64,000 bases of DNA from AP-15 sp963789025 (GTDB lineage: Bacteria > Pseudomonadota > Alphaproteobacteria > ATCC43930 > CGMCC-115725), in the NCBI GenBank assembly GCA_963789025.1, contig CAWBIT010000013.1, positions 558,001 to 622,000 of the forward strand, in the 5' to 3' direction. Position 1 is the stretch's first letter. Each line of letters opens with the position of its first letter. Shown here in pieces: positions 35,704 to 45,589 of this stretch. Under the pieces are notes generated by a model, which ran no database searches, was not told where the DNA came from, and saw only the letters and a program-made list of their open reading frames with translations. Both the position numbers and the translations under genes were made by a program.

Positions 35704-35982
35704 ATGGCAGCGAGTAGCTTACAAGCCTTTCATCCGCGTCGCCGAGCCGGTGCAAGGCGCAGGTCGGGCCGTGCCGTCGAGCGGGCGGTCGAGCTGTTGC
35801 GCGAATGGCGCCGGCGCAGGAGCGACCGTGCAAAACTCTCCATGCTCGACGACAGGATGCGTGAGGACATTGGCATCACCCGGGCCGCGGCCGAGTCACT
35901 GAGCCGAAACCAGTCTGGAGGGAGTGATGAACAGACATGCGGTGCGACAACCGGCGACGATCGCCGAGTCACCTTGGGATAA
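35704..35982 (+). CDS. DUF1127 domain protein
   Basis: 92 residues. RAVELLREWRRRRSDRAKLS followed by MLDDRMREDIGITRAAAE is a DUF1127 domain (Arg-rich helix then LDDRxLxDIGLSR). Small proteins of this kind act in RNA turnover or in carbon and phosphate responses in alphaproteobacteria. The tail after the domain overlaps the next gene. The upstream 120 bp are repeated before a relic at 39428. Confidence 0.8.
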   Translation: MAASSLQAFHPRRRAGARRRSGRAVERAVELLREWRRRRSDRAKLSMLDDRMREDIGITRAAAESLSRNQSGGSDEQTCGATTGDDRRVTLG

Positions 35983-36253
35983 CCACGTCCCTACGAGCCG
36001 CCGCCTAGCCGCGGCTCCAGAAATGAGCTGCACACGACCGGAGGCATGGGCCTTTCCTGGCACGGCGGCGGCCCGGATCCTCGAGGAGCTCGATGAAGTG
36101 GTCCGGAAATCTCATCGCCCGTCAGCCTTGCGGCGCTTGCTCCACGGGATGGGCGGCGCCTTTGCCAGGCTGGGGTCGCGGATGATGCCTGAACCACCGC
36201 CGCCGCAATCCGACCTGTCGCCGGAAATCTGGTTCCCCGGGTTCTTCCTGTAG
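35927..36253 (+). CDS. Small hypothetical protein, MMNRHA family (copy 1)
   Basis: ATG 35927 behind GGAGGGAG; it overlaps the DUF1127 tail in another frame. 108 residues: GTAAARILEELDEVVRKSHR, PSALRRLLHGMGGAFARLGS and PPPQSDLSPEIWFPGFFL. A relative at 39618 supports real coding. No signal peptide and no known domain. Confidence 0.65.
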   Translation: MNRHAVRQPATIAESPWDNHVPTSRRLAAAPEMSCTRPEAWAFPGTAAARILEELDEVVRKSHRPSALRRLLHGMGGAFARLGSRMMPEPPPPQSDLSPEIWFPGFFL

Positions 36254-36449
36254 GCGGCTTAGCCGGAGATCGGCGGCCTTCCCTCTGGCCGGCGGCACTG
36301 ACATTGCGTCCAATGGCGCCGCGCAGCCTTTCCACATTGTGGAAGGATGGGCTCCGATCTCGCGAACTCATATCCGGGGTGTAACGCCCTATTTGGACGC
36401 CCGAAGAAATTTGCTCGGCGAATGACCGTCCGAGTGGCGGAGCTTTGCG
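36254..36449. other. Intergenic region before emrAB copy 2
   Basis: 196 bp without a gene. It should contain the emrAB promoter, but I see no strong -35/-10 pair. GCCGCGCAGCCTTTCCACAT and GTGGAAGG form a small inverted repeat near 36325-36350. Confidence 0.4.
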
Positions 36450-37772
36450 ATGACGTTCGAGACAGAAAATCGACACAGGCAATCGGCGCTGGAGTTTCCA
36501 CGGCCGCAGTCAACCCGATGCGCGTCCCGGGATCCGGTCGGCAATCGCCGGCCATCGGCTGACGCCAGTGGCGATCGGGTCGAGGGGCGTGCACCAACCT
36601 CACGGAATGATGGGGCTGGCACACCCCCAGTGGAGGCGTTGGCGCCGGAACGCCATGATCGGCATGTCGAGCACGCTGATGCAGAGCGCCGTGACGAGCC
36701 CCGCAAGAGCATGCTGCGGCGCCATCCGTTGGCCTTCGTCGGCGGCCTGATCCTTCTCATTGTGCTACTGCCGGCGGGCTATGTCTATTGGGACTACGCC
36801 TCGCACTTTAAATCGACCGACGACGCCTTTATCGCGGCGCGTCAGTTCACCATCGCCCCCAAAGTGCCCGGTTACATCACGGCGGTCCCGGTCACCGATA
36901 ACGAGCATGTTGTCGCCGGCCAGGTGATCGCGCGGATCGACAACCGCGATTACCGCAATGCGCTTGCCGAGGCTCGGGGTCAGGTAGCCGCTGCGCAGGC
37001 CAACATCGAGAATATCGATGCGCAGATCGTTGTGCAGCGGGCCCAGATCCATGCCAATCAGGCACAGGTCGACCGGGCGCAAGCGGCGCTGGTGTTTGCT
37101 CAGCAGCAGGCGACGCGCTACCAGGAGCTGGCGGCGACGGCTCTCGCGGGAACGGTTCAGGACGCCCAGCGGTACACCTCGGGGCTGCGTCAGCAGCAGG
37201 CTGCAGTGGAGAGTGCACAAGCAACCCTGGCGCTGGCGCAACGGCAAATCGAGGCGCTGAAGGCACAGCGCGCCAGCGCGGTCGCGAACCTCGGCTTGCG
37301 CAAGGCTCAACGAGACCAGGCGCAACTCGACCTTTCGCACACGATTGTTACGGCTGACCAGCCCGGGCGTGTCGTCCAGCTCAGCGCCGCAGTCGGTGAA
37401 TACGCGCAGCCGGGCACCAACTTGACGATGTTCGTGCCGGACGACATCTGGGTGTGGGCGAACTTCAAGGAAAGCCAGCTCGACTACATGCGGCCGGGAC
37501 AGAGGGTGACGCTCGAGATCGACGCCTATCCGGAACGCACCATCCACGGCCATGTCGCGAGCGTCCAGCCCGGATCGGGCACCGCGTTCTCGCTGCTGCC
37601 GGTCCAGAATGCCACCGGCAACTACGTCAAGATCGTGCAGCGCGTGCCGGTCAAGCTCGTCATGGACGGTCCTCCAACTGACGTCGCGCTTGGGCCCGGT
37701 ATGTCGGTGGTCCCGACGGTGCGGATCGATCCCGCGCCCTGGCTCTTGGAGCGGTTGGAGGCGTGGCTATGA
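36450..37772 (+). CDS. emrA: EmrA/HlyD-type membrane fusion protein (copy 2)
   Basis: 440 residues. A long cytoplasmic N-terminus (about 90 residues) precedes one membrane anchor (FVGGLILLIVLLPAGYVYW). Next come the biotinyl-lipoyl half (IAPKVPGYITAVPVTDNEHV), an alpha-hairpin rich in Gln and Ala, the second lipoyl half (TADQPGRVVQLSAAVGEYAQ) and a beta-barrel. It links EmrB to an outer-membrane channel. Its stop overlaps the emrB ATG (ATGA). Confidence 0.93.
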   Translation: MTFETENRHRQSALEFPRPQSTRCASRDPVGNRRPSADASGDRVEGRAPTSRNDGAGTPPVEALAPERHDRHVEHADAERRDEPRKSMLRRHPLAFVGGLILLIVLLPAGYVYWDYASHFKSTDDAFIAARQFTIAPKVPGYITAVPVTDNEHVVAGQVIARIDNRDYRNALAEARGQVAAAQANIENIDAQIVVQRAQIHANQAQVDRAQAALVFAQQQATRYQELAATALAGTVQDAQRYTSGLRQQQAAVESAQATLALAQRQIEALKAQRASAVANLGLRKAQRDQAQLDLSHTIVTADQPGRVVQLSAAVGEYAQPGTNLTMFVPDDIWVWANFKESQLDYMRPGQRVTLEIDAYPERTIHGHVASVQPGSGTAFSLLPVQNATGNYVKIVQRVPVKLVMDGPPTDVALGPGMSVVPTVRIDPAPWLLERLEAWL

Positions 37773-39376
37773 GTGCCGGCGCGACCCGGACGGGTGCTCC
37801 CGCCGCGACAGGCGGCACGGGCGCCAACCAATGGCTGACCGCGGTGCTGGTGGCGCTCGCGACGTTCATGGAGATCCTCGACACCACCATCGCCAATGTG
37901 GCGCTGCGCTACATCGCGGGCGGGCTGGGGGTCAGCGTGGACGAGGCGTCGTGGGTCGTGACGACCTATCTGGTCGCCAACGCCATCATTCTGACGGCCA
38001 GCGCATTTCTGGCCAAAACGATCGGCCGCAAGCGCTTCTTCCTGATCTGCCTGGCGCTGTTCACGGCTAGCTCGGTGCTGTGCGGCATTGCCTGGACTCT
38101 GCCGTTGCTGCTGCTGTTCCGGATCATGCAGGGCTTGGCCGGCGGCGGCATGGTGCCGGTCGCCTCGTCGATCCTGGTGGATGCGTTTCCGCCCGAGAAG
38201 CGCGGCCAGGCCTTCGCGGTGTTCGGGGTTGCTGTCGCGGTGGCCCCGGTGGTCGGGCCGACATTGGGCGGTTGGCTGTCCGACAATGTCTCCTGGCACT
38301 GGGCCTTTCTAATCAATGGTCCGGTCGGGGTGATGACGCTCGCGCTGATCGCGGTGGTCGTGCGCGAGTCGGAGGCGGCGGTCGAGGAGCGGCGGAAGTG
38401 GCGCCAGCAAAAGGACGGGTTCGACGTTGTCGGCTTCGTGCTGGTCGCGACCTTCCTCGGCGCCTTGGAGATCATGCTCGATCGCGGGCTCGAGGACGAC
38501 TGGTTCGGCTCGTCTTTTATTACCACGGTTGCGATCGTCTGCGCGCTCGCTTTCGTGCTGATGATCCCCTGGGAAATGACCCGCCGCAATCCGACGATCG
38601 ACCTCCGGATGGTGGCGACGCGTCAGTTCGGCGCCTGCTTTCTGGTGATGCTGGCGACCGGCGCGCTCCTGCTCGCGACCACCCAGTTCCTTCCCGAACT
38701 GGTGCAGGAGGATTTCGGCTATAACGCGACCTTGGCCGGCGTCATGGTCTCGCCGGGCGGCGTTGTCGCCATGGTGATGATGTTCGTCGCCGGCCGCCTG
38801 GTGGGCAAGATCCAGCCGAAATACCTGATCGCCGCCGGGGCCGTGGTCATCGCGCTGTCGATGTATGCGCTGACCAATGTTTACGGCGATCTCGGCTTCT
38901 GGTTCATGGCGCGCTCCCGGATGCTGTTTGCGGCCGGGGTCCCATTGATGTTTATTCCGATCACCGCGGCGTCCTACGACGGCATCCCGCCCGACAAGAC
39001 CGGCCAGGCCTCGGCCTTGATCAACGCCGCGCGCAATACCGGCGGCTCGATCGGCATCTCTTTGATCAACAACGTGCTGTGGCGCCGCGAGCAGTTCCAT
39101 CGGAACATGCTCGTCGACCAGGCGCTGCCGTCGAGCGTCCAGTATCAGGACACCTTGCACCACATGACGAACTATTTCGTCGGGCAGGGGAGCCCGCTGA
39201 TCGAGGCGCAGCAGCAGGCCATCGCCTGGGTCGGGCAGCAGGTGCAGCTGCAGGCATCGTTCTTCGCCTATATGGACGCCTTCTGGGTGCTGACACTGGT
39301 CGCGCTGGCGGCAATACCGCTCGCGCTGAGCCTGCGCAAGGTCAAGCTGGGAGGCCGCGCACCGGCGGGCCATTGA
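37769..39376 (+). CDS. emrB: EmrB/DHA2-type MFS multidrug exporter (copy 2)
   Basis: ATG 37769 overlaps the emrA stop. 535 residues, 14 membrane segments; FMEILDTTIANVALRYIAGG, SWVVTTYLVANAI and GPTLGGWLSDNVSWHWAFLI are the DHA2 motifs. Very similar to copy 1 at 21015, including ALEIMLDRGLEDDWF and PPDKTGQASALINAARNTGG. This pair is the intact exporter of the two. Confidence 0.94.
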   Translation: MSAGATRTGAPAATGGTGANQWLTAVLVALATFMEILDTTIANVALRYIAGGLGVSVDEASWVVTTYLVANAIILTASAFLAKTIGRKRFFLICLALFTASSVLCGIAWTLPLLLLFRIMQGLAGGGMVPVASSILVDAFPPEKRGQAFAVFGVAVAVAPVVGPTLGGWLSDNVSWHWAFLINGPVGVMTLALIAVVVRESEAAVEERRKWRQQKDGFDVVGFVLVATFLGALEIMLDRGLEDDWFGSSFITTVAIVCALAFVLMIPWEMTRRNPTIDLRMVATRQFGACFLVMLATGALLLATTQFLPELVQEDFGYNATLAGVMVSPGGVVAMVMMFVAGRLVGKIQPKYLIAAGAVVIALSMYALTNVYGDLGFWFMARSRMLFAAGVPLMFIPITAASYDGIPPDKTGQASALINAARNTGGSIGISLINNVLWRREQFHRNMLVDQALPSSVQYQDTLHHMTNYFVGQGSPLIEAQQQAIAWVGQQVQLQASFFAYMDAFWVLTLVALAAIPLALSLRKVKLGGRAPAGH

Positions 39377-39427
39377 GTGCGGTTAGCGATGAGGGGCGCG
39401 TATACACCGCAGGAGATGCCCCGTTGG

Positions 39428-39943
39428 GATGAGAATTCCTAACTTAGTGATGAGCAACTCTCGTTTGCGGACAAACCGGTTAGCCCCAAATCTGGCGTCA
39501 GTCGAAGAATTAGCATGTTGTTTTGACAAGGCCCACTCAGGTTTGGAAATCTCATATGACGGTTGGCATCACCCGGGCCGAGCCCGAGTTCCTCAGCTGC
39601 AAACCGTTCTGGAGGGAATGATGAACAGGCACGCGACGCGAGAGGCGACGGCAATCGCCGGATCGCCGCTTCGGGGTCACCGTGCTCGTTCGAGGCGCCG
39701 CCTGGCGGCGACGGCTCCTCAGGAAGGTTGCGCGGAGCTGGAGGCATCGGCGCTCCCTGGCACGCCGGCGGCCAAAATCCTTGAGGAGCTCGACGTGGTG
39801 GTCCGGAATTCACATCGTAGATCAGGCTTGCGGCGGATGCTGCACAGCGTGGTCACGGCCTTCGCCCAATGAATGTGGCGGATGGTGCCGGAACAGCCGC
39901 CGCAATCCGACCTGCCGCCGGAAATCTGGTTCCCCTGGTACTG
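39428..39943 (+). pseudogene. Degenerate second copy of the DUF1127/MMNRHA cassette
   Basis: Upstream bases (GATGAGCAACTCTCGTTTGC) match those before the DUF1127 gene at 35577. The DUF1127 gene is reduced to MTVGITRAEPEFLS by deletion. The second gene starts at ATG 39618 (MMNRHATREATAIAGSPLRG, PAAKILEELDVVVRNSHRRS) but meets TGA at 39870. The expected tail EQPPQSDLPPEIWFPWY follows in frame after the stop. The cassette thus flanks emrAB copy 2 on both sides. Confidence 0.7.
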
Positions 39944-40247
39944 AAATCAACTCGGCGCCTTGGCTATTCGTCGCCAAACTGAACGTCTCCCTCAGTGCGA
40001 CCGCCGTTCCGCCAAGACCGGCGTGGAACAATCCCAGATGCCCAGCTTAGAGGTCGTCGACCCTGGAATTTCCCCTGGGCGAGTTTTTGTTGACTTAGAT
40101 GCATATACTCCTATATCTAGTGGCCAATGCCACTGCGAACCCAGTTGTGCGCGGCCCGAGAAAACGCGTCGCGCACACGCCGAGCGGTGGCGATGAGCGA
40201 GCTCATGATGACGATCCCGGCAACTCTATCGTGACCGGAGGCCTCCT
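39944..40247. other. Intergenic region before the RND operon
   Basis: About 300 bp without a supported gene. It holds shared promoter site B at 40090-40117 and the ribosome site GGAGG at 40238-40242. Confidence 0.5.
40090..40117 (+). promoter_or_regulatory. Shared promoter element, site B (RND operon)
   Basis: TTGACT and TATATC are 16 bp apart; the core ATGCATATACTCCTATAT spans the spacer and -10. It matches sites A, C and D and lies about 130 bp upstream of the RND start. Confidence 0.6.
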
Positions 40248-43200
40248 TTGGGAATAGTTCGTTTTGCGCTGAGATTCCCGCATACCTTTTATGTGGTGGC
40301 GGCGCTGATCCTGTTTCTCGGCGCCACGGCGGCGATCGAGATGCCGACCGATATTTTCCCGGAGATCAAGATCCCGGTCGTCTCGGTCGTCTCGCAGTAC
40401 ACCGGCCTCAACACGACCGAGATGGAGCAGCGCTTCACCACCTACAGCCAATACGCGATCAGCACCAGCGTCAACGGCATCAAGGACATGGAGGCCGAGA
40501 CCATCAACGGCATCTCGGTGCAGAAGATCTACTTCCAGCCGGATGTGGATCTCGGTCTCGCGGTTTCGCAGATTCAAGCCGGCACAAACTATATCACCCG
40601 AGTCCTGCCTGCCGGGACCCAGGCGCCGCTCGTCGTGCCATACAGCGCATCGGCCGTGCCGGTCCTGCAAATCGCTCTGAGCTCCGACAAGCTCGGCGAG
40701 GCGCAGCTCTACTATGATTACGGCATCTATCGGCTGCGGCAGACGCTTGCACCGATCCATGGCGTCACACTGCCGACACCAGCCGGCGGAAAATATCGGC
40801 AGATCATGGTCGACGTCGACCAGACCAAGCTGCTGGCCAAGGGCCTCACACCACTTCAGGTCGCCAATTCCCTCAACCTGCAGAATCTGACCTTGCCCGG
40901 CGGCGATGTGAAGATCGGCAAGACCGATTACACCGTGCGCACCAATTCGATGCCGCCGACCGTCGAGGCGCTCAACGACATCCCAGTGGCCTACGAGAAT
41001 GGCGCCACCGTGTTCCTGAGGGACATCGGGCATGTGCGTGATGGCAATCTGGTCCAGCAGAACGTCGTGCGGGCAGACGGCAAGCGCTCGGTGCTGATCA
41101 GCATCATCAAAAACGGCAATGCTTCGACATTGGCCGTCGTCAAGGCGGTCAAGCGCGCGCTCAAGATCGCGCGGACCGCCGCCCCGCCCGGCACGGTCAT
41201 TAAATCGCTGTTCGACCAATCGGTGTTCGTCACCTCGTCCCTGATCGCCGTGCTGCGCGAAGGGGCGATCGCGGCCGGGCTCACGGCGCTGATGATCCTG
41301 CTCTTTCTCGGCTCCTGGCGGCCGACGATCGTCGTCATGATTTCGATCCCGCTAGCAATGCTGACCTCGCTCGTCGTGCTCTATTTCCTGGGTGAGACGA
41401 TCAACACGATGACATTGGGGGGTTTGGCGCTCGCGGTCGGCATCCTGGTCGACAATTCGACGGTCACGATCGAAAACACCTACCGCCTGCTGGACGAAGA
41501 GAAGATGCCGCTGGCGAAGGCGACATTGCACGGCGCCGCCGAGATCGCGATGCCGACACTGGTGTCGACGCTGGCGATTAGCTGCGTCTTCACCTCGGTC
41601 GTATTTCTCGAAGGACCAGCGAAATACCTGTTCACGCCGCTCGGCCTCGCCGTCGTCTTTGCCATGCTGGCTTCCTATGGGCTGTCGCGGACGCTGACGC
41701 CGATCGCGATCGGCCAGATCCTGAAGGGCCACCATAACGGCGGGTCTGCGCCCCCTCCCCACCCCTCCCCCGCTCGCGCGGAAGAGAAGGCTGGGGGCTT
41801 CTTTTCCCGTTTCCATGCGTCGTTCGAGCGCTCCTTCGCGCGTATGCGCGAAGGCTATGTCCGACTGCTCACGATGCTGCTGACGCGCCGCGCCATCGTC
41901 CCGATTCTCGCCGTCATGTTGCTCGTGCTCGGCGCCGTGATGTTCGTCTTTGTCGGCCGCGATTTCTATCCCGCGATCGACGGTGGCATGATCCAGCTCC
42001 ATGTCCGCGCGCCGCCCGGCACCCGCATCGAGACGACCGAGCAGATTTTCCAGAAGGTCGAGGACAAGATCCGCGAGATCATTCCGAAGAGAGACCTCGA
42101 CCTGATCGTCGACAATCTCGGGCTCCCGGCAGTCTCCTATAACTGGGCCTTCGCCGACGGCACGACGATCGCGGTCAATGACGGCGTGGTCATGGTGTCG
42201 CTCAAAGAGGGCCACGCCCCGACTGCCGATTATGTCCGCAAATTGCGCGCGGCGCTGCCGGCGGCATTCCCGGAAGATCTGTTTTATTTTCAGCCCGCCG
42301 ATATAGCGACGCAGATCCTGAATTTTGGGCTCACCGCGCAGATCGACGTGCGCACGGTCGGTTATGACCGGGTCAAGAATCGCCACATTGCCGAGGAGCT
42401 GCGGCGCCGCATCGCCACCATCCCGGGCATCGTCGATACCCATCTACAACAGGAAGTGTACGCCCCCGACTTGTACGTGCAGATCGACCGCGCCCGGGCT
42501 CTGCAGTTCGGTATCACTCCGAGCGACATTGCCAACAATATCGGCACCAGCCTGAGCTCCTCCAAACAAGTGTACCCCAACTTCTGGACCGACGCGAAAG
42601 ACGGAATTCCGCATTACATCGCGGTGCAAACGCCGCAATACGAAGTCAGCTCGCTGGGTGACGTCGGCAATACACCGGTCAGCACCGGGACTGCCCCGCC
42701 GACGGCACAGCCGGTCCCGGGCGAACTGCAAAACGTGGCAACCTTTACCCGCGACCGGTGCCGGGCAGCGCCAACCAGGCCAACATCCAGCCGGTCTACG
42801 AGGTCTATGCCAGCACCCAGGGCCGCGATCTCGGCAGCATCGCCAACGACATCGACAAAGTCACCACCGATTACAAAAAAGAGCTCTCGCCCGGCAACAC
42901 GATCCAGGTGACCGGCCAGATCCAGAGCATGAACGACGCGTTCCGCGACATGGGCATCGGCCTCGTGTTTGCCGCGGTGTTCGTCTACCTGCTGATGGTC
43001 GTCAATTACCAGACCTGGGGCGACCCCCTCGTCGTCATTCTGGCATTGCCGGCGACTTTCTGCGGCATCGTCACGATGCTTTACATCACCAATACGACCC
43101 TCAGCGTTCCGTCGCTGATGGGCGCGATCATGGCGGTCGGCGTCGCCTCGGCGAACTCGATCCTGCTCGTCACCTTTGCGCGAGAGCAGCAGCTGGCCGG

Positions 43201-43471
43201 CATGACCGCCTTCGACGCCGCGATCGCGGCGGGGCATACCCGCATCCGGCCGGTATTGATGACCGCCACTGCGATGATTGTCGGCATGATCCCGATGGCG
43301 GTTGGAGGCCCCGGTGAGGAACAGAATGCGGCGCTGGCGCGCGCCGTCATCGGTGGCCTGCTGTTCGCGACCCCGACGACACTGCTGATAGTGCCGTACC
43401 TGTTTGCGATGCTGCGCAAGGGCAATGACGGCAAACCGGCGCACGGCGTATTCGAGGAGGTGCCCGAATGA
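40248..43471 (+). pseudogene. RND-family efflux permease with one frameshift
   Basis: TTG 40248 follows GGAGG. The first frame runs to 42911 but is family-like only to about 42755 (LQNVATFTRDR); a one-base loss there moves to VPGSANQANIQPVYEVYAST and on to 43471. Joined, it is about 1075 residues with 12 membrane segments: FPHTFYVVAALILFLGA, GGLALAVGILVDNSTVTIEN (the Asp of the proton relay), and VGVASANSILLVTFARE. It is of the MdtB/CzcA-like inner-membrane type. A palindromic insert adds about 20 residues in the central loop. No outer-membrane factor gene is adjacent. Confidence 0.85.
41751..41790. repeat. Degenerate palindromic repeat inside the RND reading frame
   Basis: CCCCTCCCCACCCCTCCCCC followed by GCTCGCGCGGAAGAGAAGG is a decayed copy of the unit at 1807 and 2216. 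It is translated in frame as APPPHPSPARAEEKAGG in the cytoplasmic loop between the two RND halves, where length variation is tolerated. Confidence 0.65.
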
Positions 43472-44769
43472 ACGACCTCGAGCAGTCACCTCTGTCAAAG
43501 GGGCCGGCGCCCCGGCCGCCGCTCCCGACACCTGATCGCGACACGACGCCGCCACCAGACGGCGCAAACGCACGTGGCAGGTCTGGGCGGCGGCTGCTTG
43601 GCTTGGGCGTTCTCGTGCTCTTTATTAGCGCTCTCGGTCTGGGCGCATGGCGGCATTTCCAGCTGCACCAACAGGTCGTGGACACCGCCGAACAGCACGC
43701 GCACTTCGTCCCAAGCGTGCGCGTCGAGCAGGTGGCGCAACAACTCGGCAGACTGCATGTGACGTTGCCCGCGACGACGCTTGGTTTTGTGGACGCCAAT
43801 ATCTACGCACGCGCCAGCGGCTATGTGCTGAAGCGCTATGTCGATATCGGCGATCACGTCAAAGCCGGACAGCTCCTCGCCGAGATCACCGCGCCCGAGG
43901 TGGAGGACCAGGTCGCGCAATATCAAAATAGTCTGCAGCAGGCTCAGGCGGCGGTACGCCAAAACGAGGCGCAGCGCGCGTCGACAGATGTGACCAGCAG
44001 GCGTATTTCCATCCTCGCCAAGGACAGCTGGGCGCCGCAGGAGCAGGCCGACACCGATCGGTACAACTATCAGGCCCAGCAGCACGCGACAACCGCGGCT
44101 CAGTACAGTGCTGCGGCGATGGAGCAACAGCTAAAATATTACCACCAGCAGAAGATCTACCAGCAGGTCGTCGCTCCGTTCGACGGCGTGATCACCCAGC
44201 GCAACATCGATGTCGGCAGCCTGATCACGGCCGACGCGACTGACGGGACCTCGATGTTTTCAATGACCCACAGCGACGTGATCCGCGTTTGGGTTTATGT
44301 GCCGCAGGATGACGCCTTTGGCGTCAAGCCAGGTGTCGAGGCGATCATTCGCGTGCCCGCGATGCCCAAACTCACCTTTCATGGCAAAGTGGCGCGGATC
44401 GCCGACGCGCTGCAGCCGGGAACGCGGACCCTGTTGACCGAGATCGACGTACCCAATCCGGATGGCGCGCTGCAGCCGGGGGTCTATTGCACGGTCGAGC
44501 TGAAGATCCCACGGCAATCTCCGGCGCTGATCGTGCCCGCTTCAGCGATCATCTTCAATCAGAACGGCATGCACGTGGCGGTCGCCGAAGACGGCGTCGC
44601 CCATCTGCACAAAATCGCGATCACGGCCGATTACGGTACTGAGGTCGAGATCAACGCCGGTGTCGAGAACGGCGACCAACTGATACTGCAACCGCCAGTA
44701 AATTTGGCTGACGGCGACAAGGTGCGCATTCTTCCGCCCGAAGGCGGGGACCTGGGAGCAAGTCACTGA
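43468..44769 (+). CDS. RND-associated membrane fusion protein (HlyD/AcrA-like)
   Basis: ATG 43468 overlaps the RND stop (ATGA). 433 residues: Pro-rich cytoplasmic start, one membrane anchor (LLGLGVLVLFISALGLGAW), lipoyl halves (ASGYVLKRYVDIGDHVKAGQ and VVAPFDGVITQRNIDVGSLI), coiled-coil, and beta-barrel (VWVYVPQDDAFGVKPGVEA). The permease-then-adaptor order is reversed relative to acrAB. It would connect the pump to an outer-membrane channel encoded elsewhere. Confidence 0.92.
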   Translation: MNDLEQSPLSKGPAPRPPLPTPDRDTTPPPDGANARGRSGRRLLGLGVLVLFISALGLGAWRHFQLHQQVVDTAEQHAHFVPSVRVEQVAQQLGRLHVTLPATTLGFVDANIYARASGYVLKRYVDIGDHVKAGQLLAEITAPEVEDQVAQYQNSLQQAQAAVRQNEAQRASTDVTSRRISILAKDSWAPQEQADTDRYNYQAQQHATTAAQYSAAAMEQQLKYYHQQKIYQQVVAPFDGVITQRNIDVGSLITADATDGTSMFSMTHSDVIRVWVYVPQDDAFGVKPGVEAIIRVPAMPKLTFHGKVARIADALQPGTRTLLTEIDVPNPDGALQPGVYCTVELKIPRQSPALIVPASAIIFNQNGMHVAVAEDGVAHLHKIAITADYGTEVEINAGVENGDQLILQPPVNLADGDKVRILPPEGGDLGASH

Positions 44770-45059
44770 AATCCATGCGTCATATGCGAAATTTTGCAGC
44801 TCTGATTTTGGTTTCGCTTAGGGTCGAGCGCAACCGCAGAGGGACATGCGAGTGTCTTGATATCGCGCGCGAGAGGGTCGGCTTCACCCCAGTAACCTGA
44901 CGGTTCGACGACTGCATTAATCATTTGCGCGTTTCCGGGTGGCTCGTTCTTCGCGGAGTGGAGAAATCGGTTCGACCAGGACCCAACGGACGAGGCCCTT
45001 CACGCAAGGCGATCCTGTCCGAAGTCGACAAGAGCCTGCAGCGACTTTGCGACCCGCAG
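44770..45059. other. Non-coding stretch after the RND operon
   Basis: 290 bp with no family-like reading, no clear promoter and no repeat that I can support. It borders the relic zone. Confidence 0.4.
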
Positions 45060-45440
45060 CGACATCTTGTGCGATCCATCCCTCGTGCGAATACCGGCGT
45101 CGAAGCCGTCAGCGATGATGTCGATCAGGCGGCCCTCGGTGACGACATCGACCCTCATGTCCGGATAGCGGCGCAAATATTACCTCAACGTCCCGGCCGG
45201 CTTGTCGCGAAGGTTGTTTACCCCCTCCGATATTGAGCGTTTCCGAGCGTTGTGCGAACTCCCAGCGATAGATGGCGCCGCTCGGCAAGCGTGCTCGGAT
45301 GCGGGTAATAGAGGCATAAGCCGGGAGACGAAGGCATCCACTCGTTCAGCACGCTGACCAAACGCTTTCTGGCGCTAAATGTAAGCGCTGGAAACACGGT
45401 GAGCTCAGCGACGTCCTGGTAAACCTCTTGGATAACCTGC
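45060..45440 (-). pseudogene. Scrambled LysR effector-domain fragments
   Basis: The minus strand carries three LysR pieces in altered order: RLVSVLNEWMPSSPGLCLYY (45310-45370), ARLPSGAIYRWEFAQRSETL (45230-45305, other frame) and TEGRLIDIIADGFDAGIRTR (45070-45165). The last runs straight into GSHKMSLRV, an internal deletion relative to the copy at 49648, where these blocks stand in normal order. Confidence 0.65.
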
Positions 45441-45589
45441 ACCCGCTCGCCCCGGTGCCAATGACGTGATCGGAGCCAGAAGATGGCGGCGAGCGCAATG
45501 GCGGACATGAAGGTGGGTGCGCAGCGATCATAGCGGGGTGGCGGATTGCGACATCTCAAAACCTCGCCAATTTTCGCCGTTTCGTGGTC

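Noticed and set aside
41352..42443. Long minus-strand frame inside the RND gene
   Set aside because: Antisense composition; the plus strand has all RND motifs.
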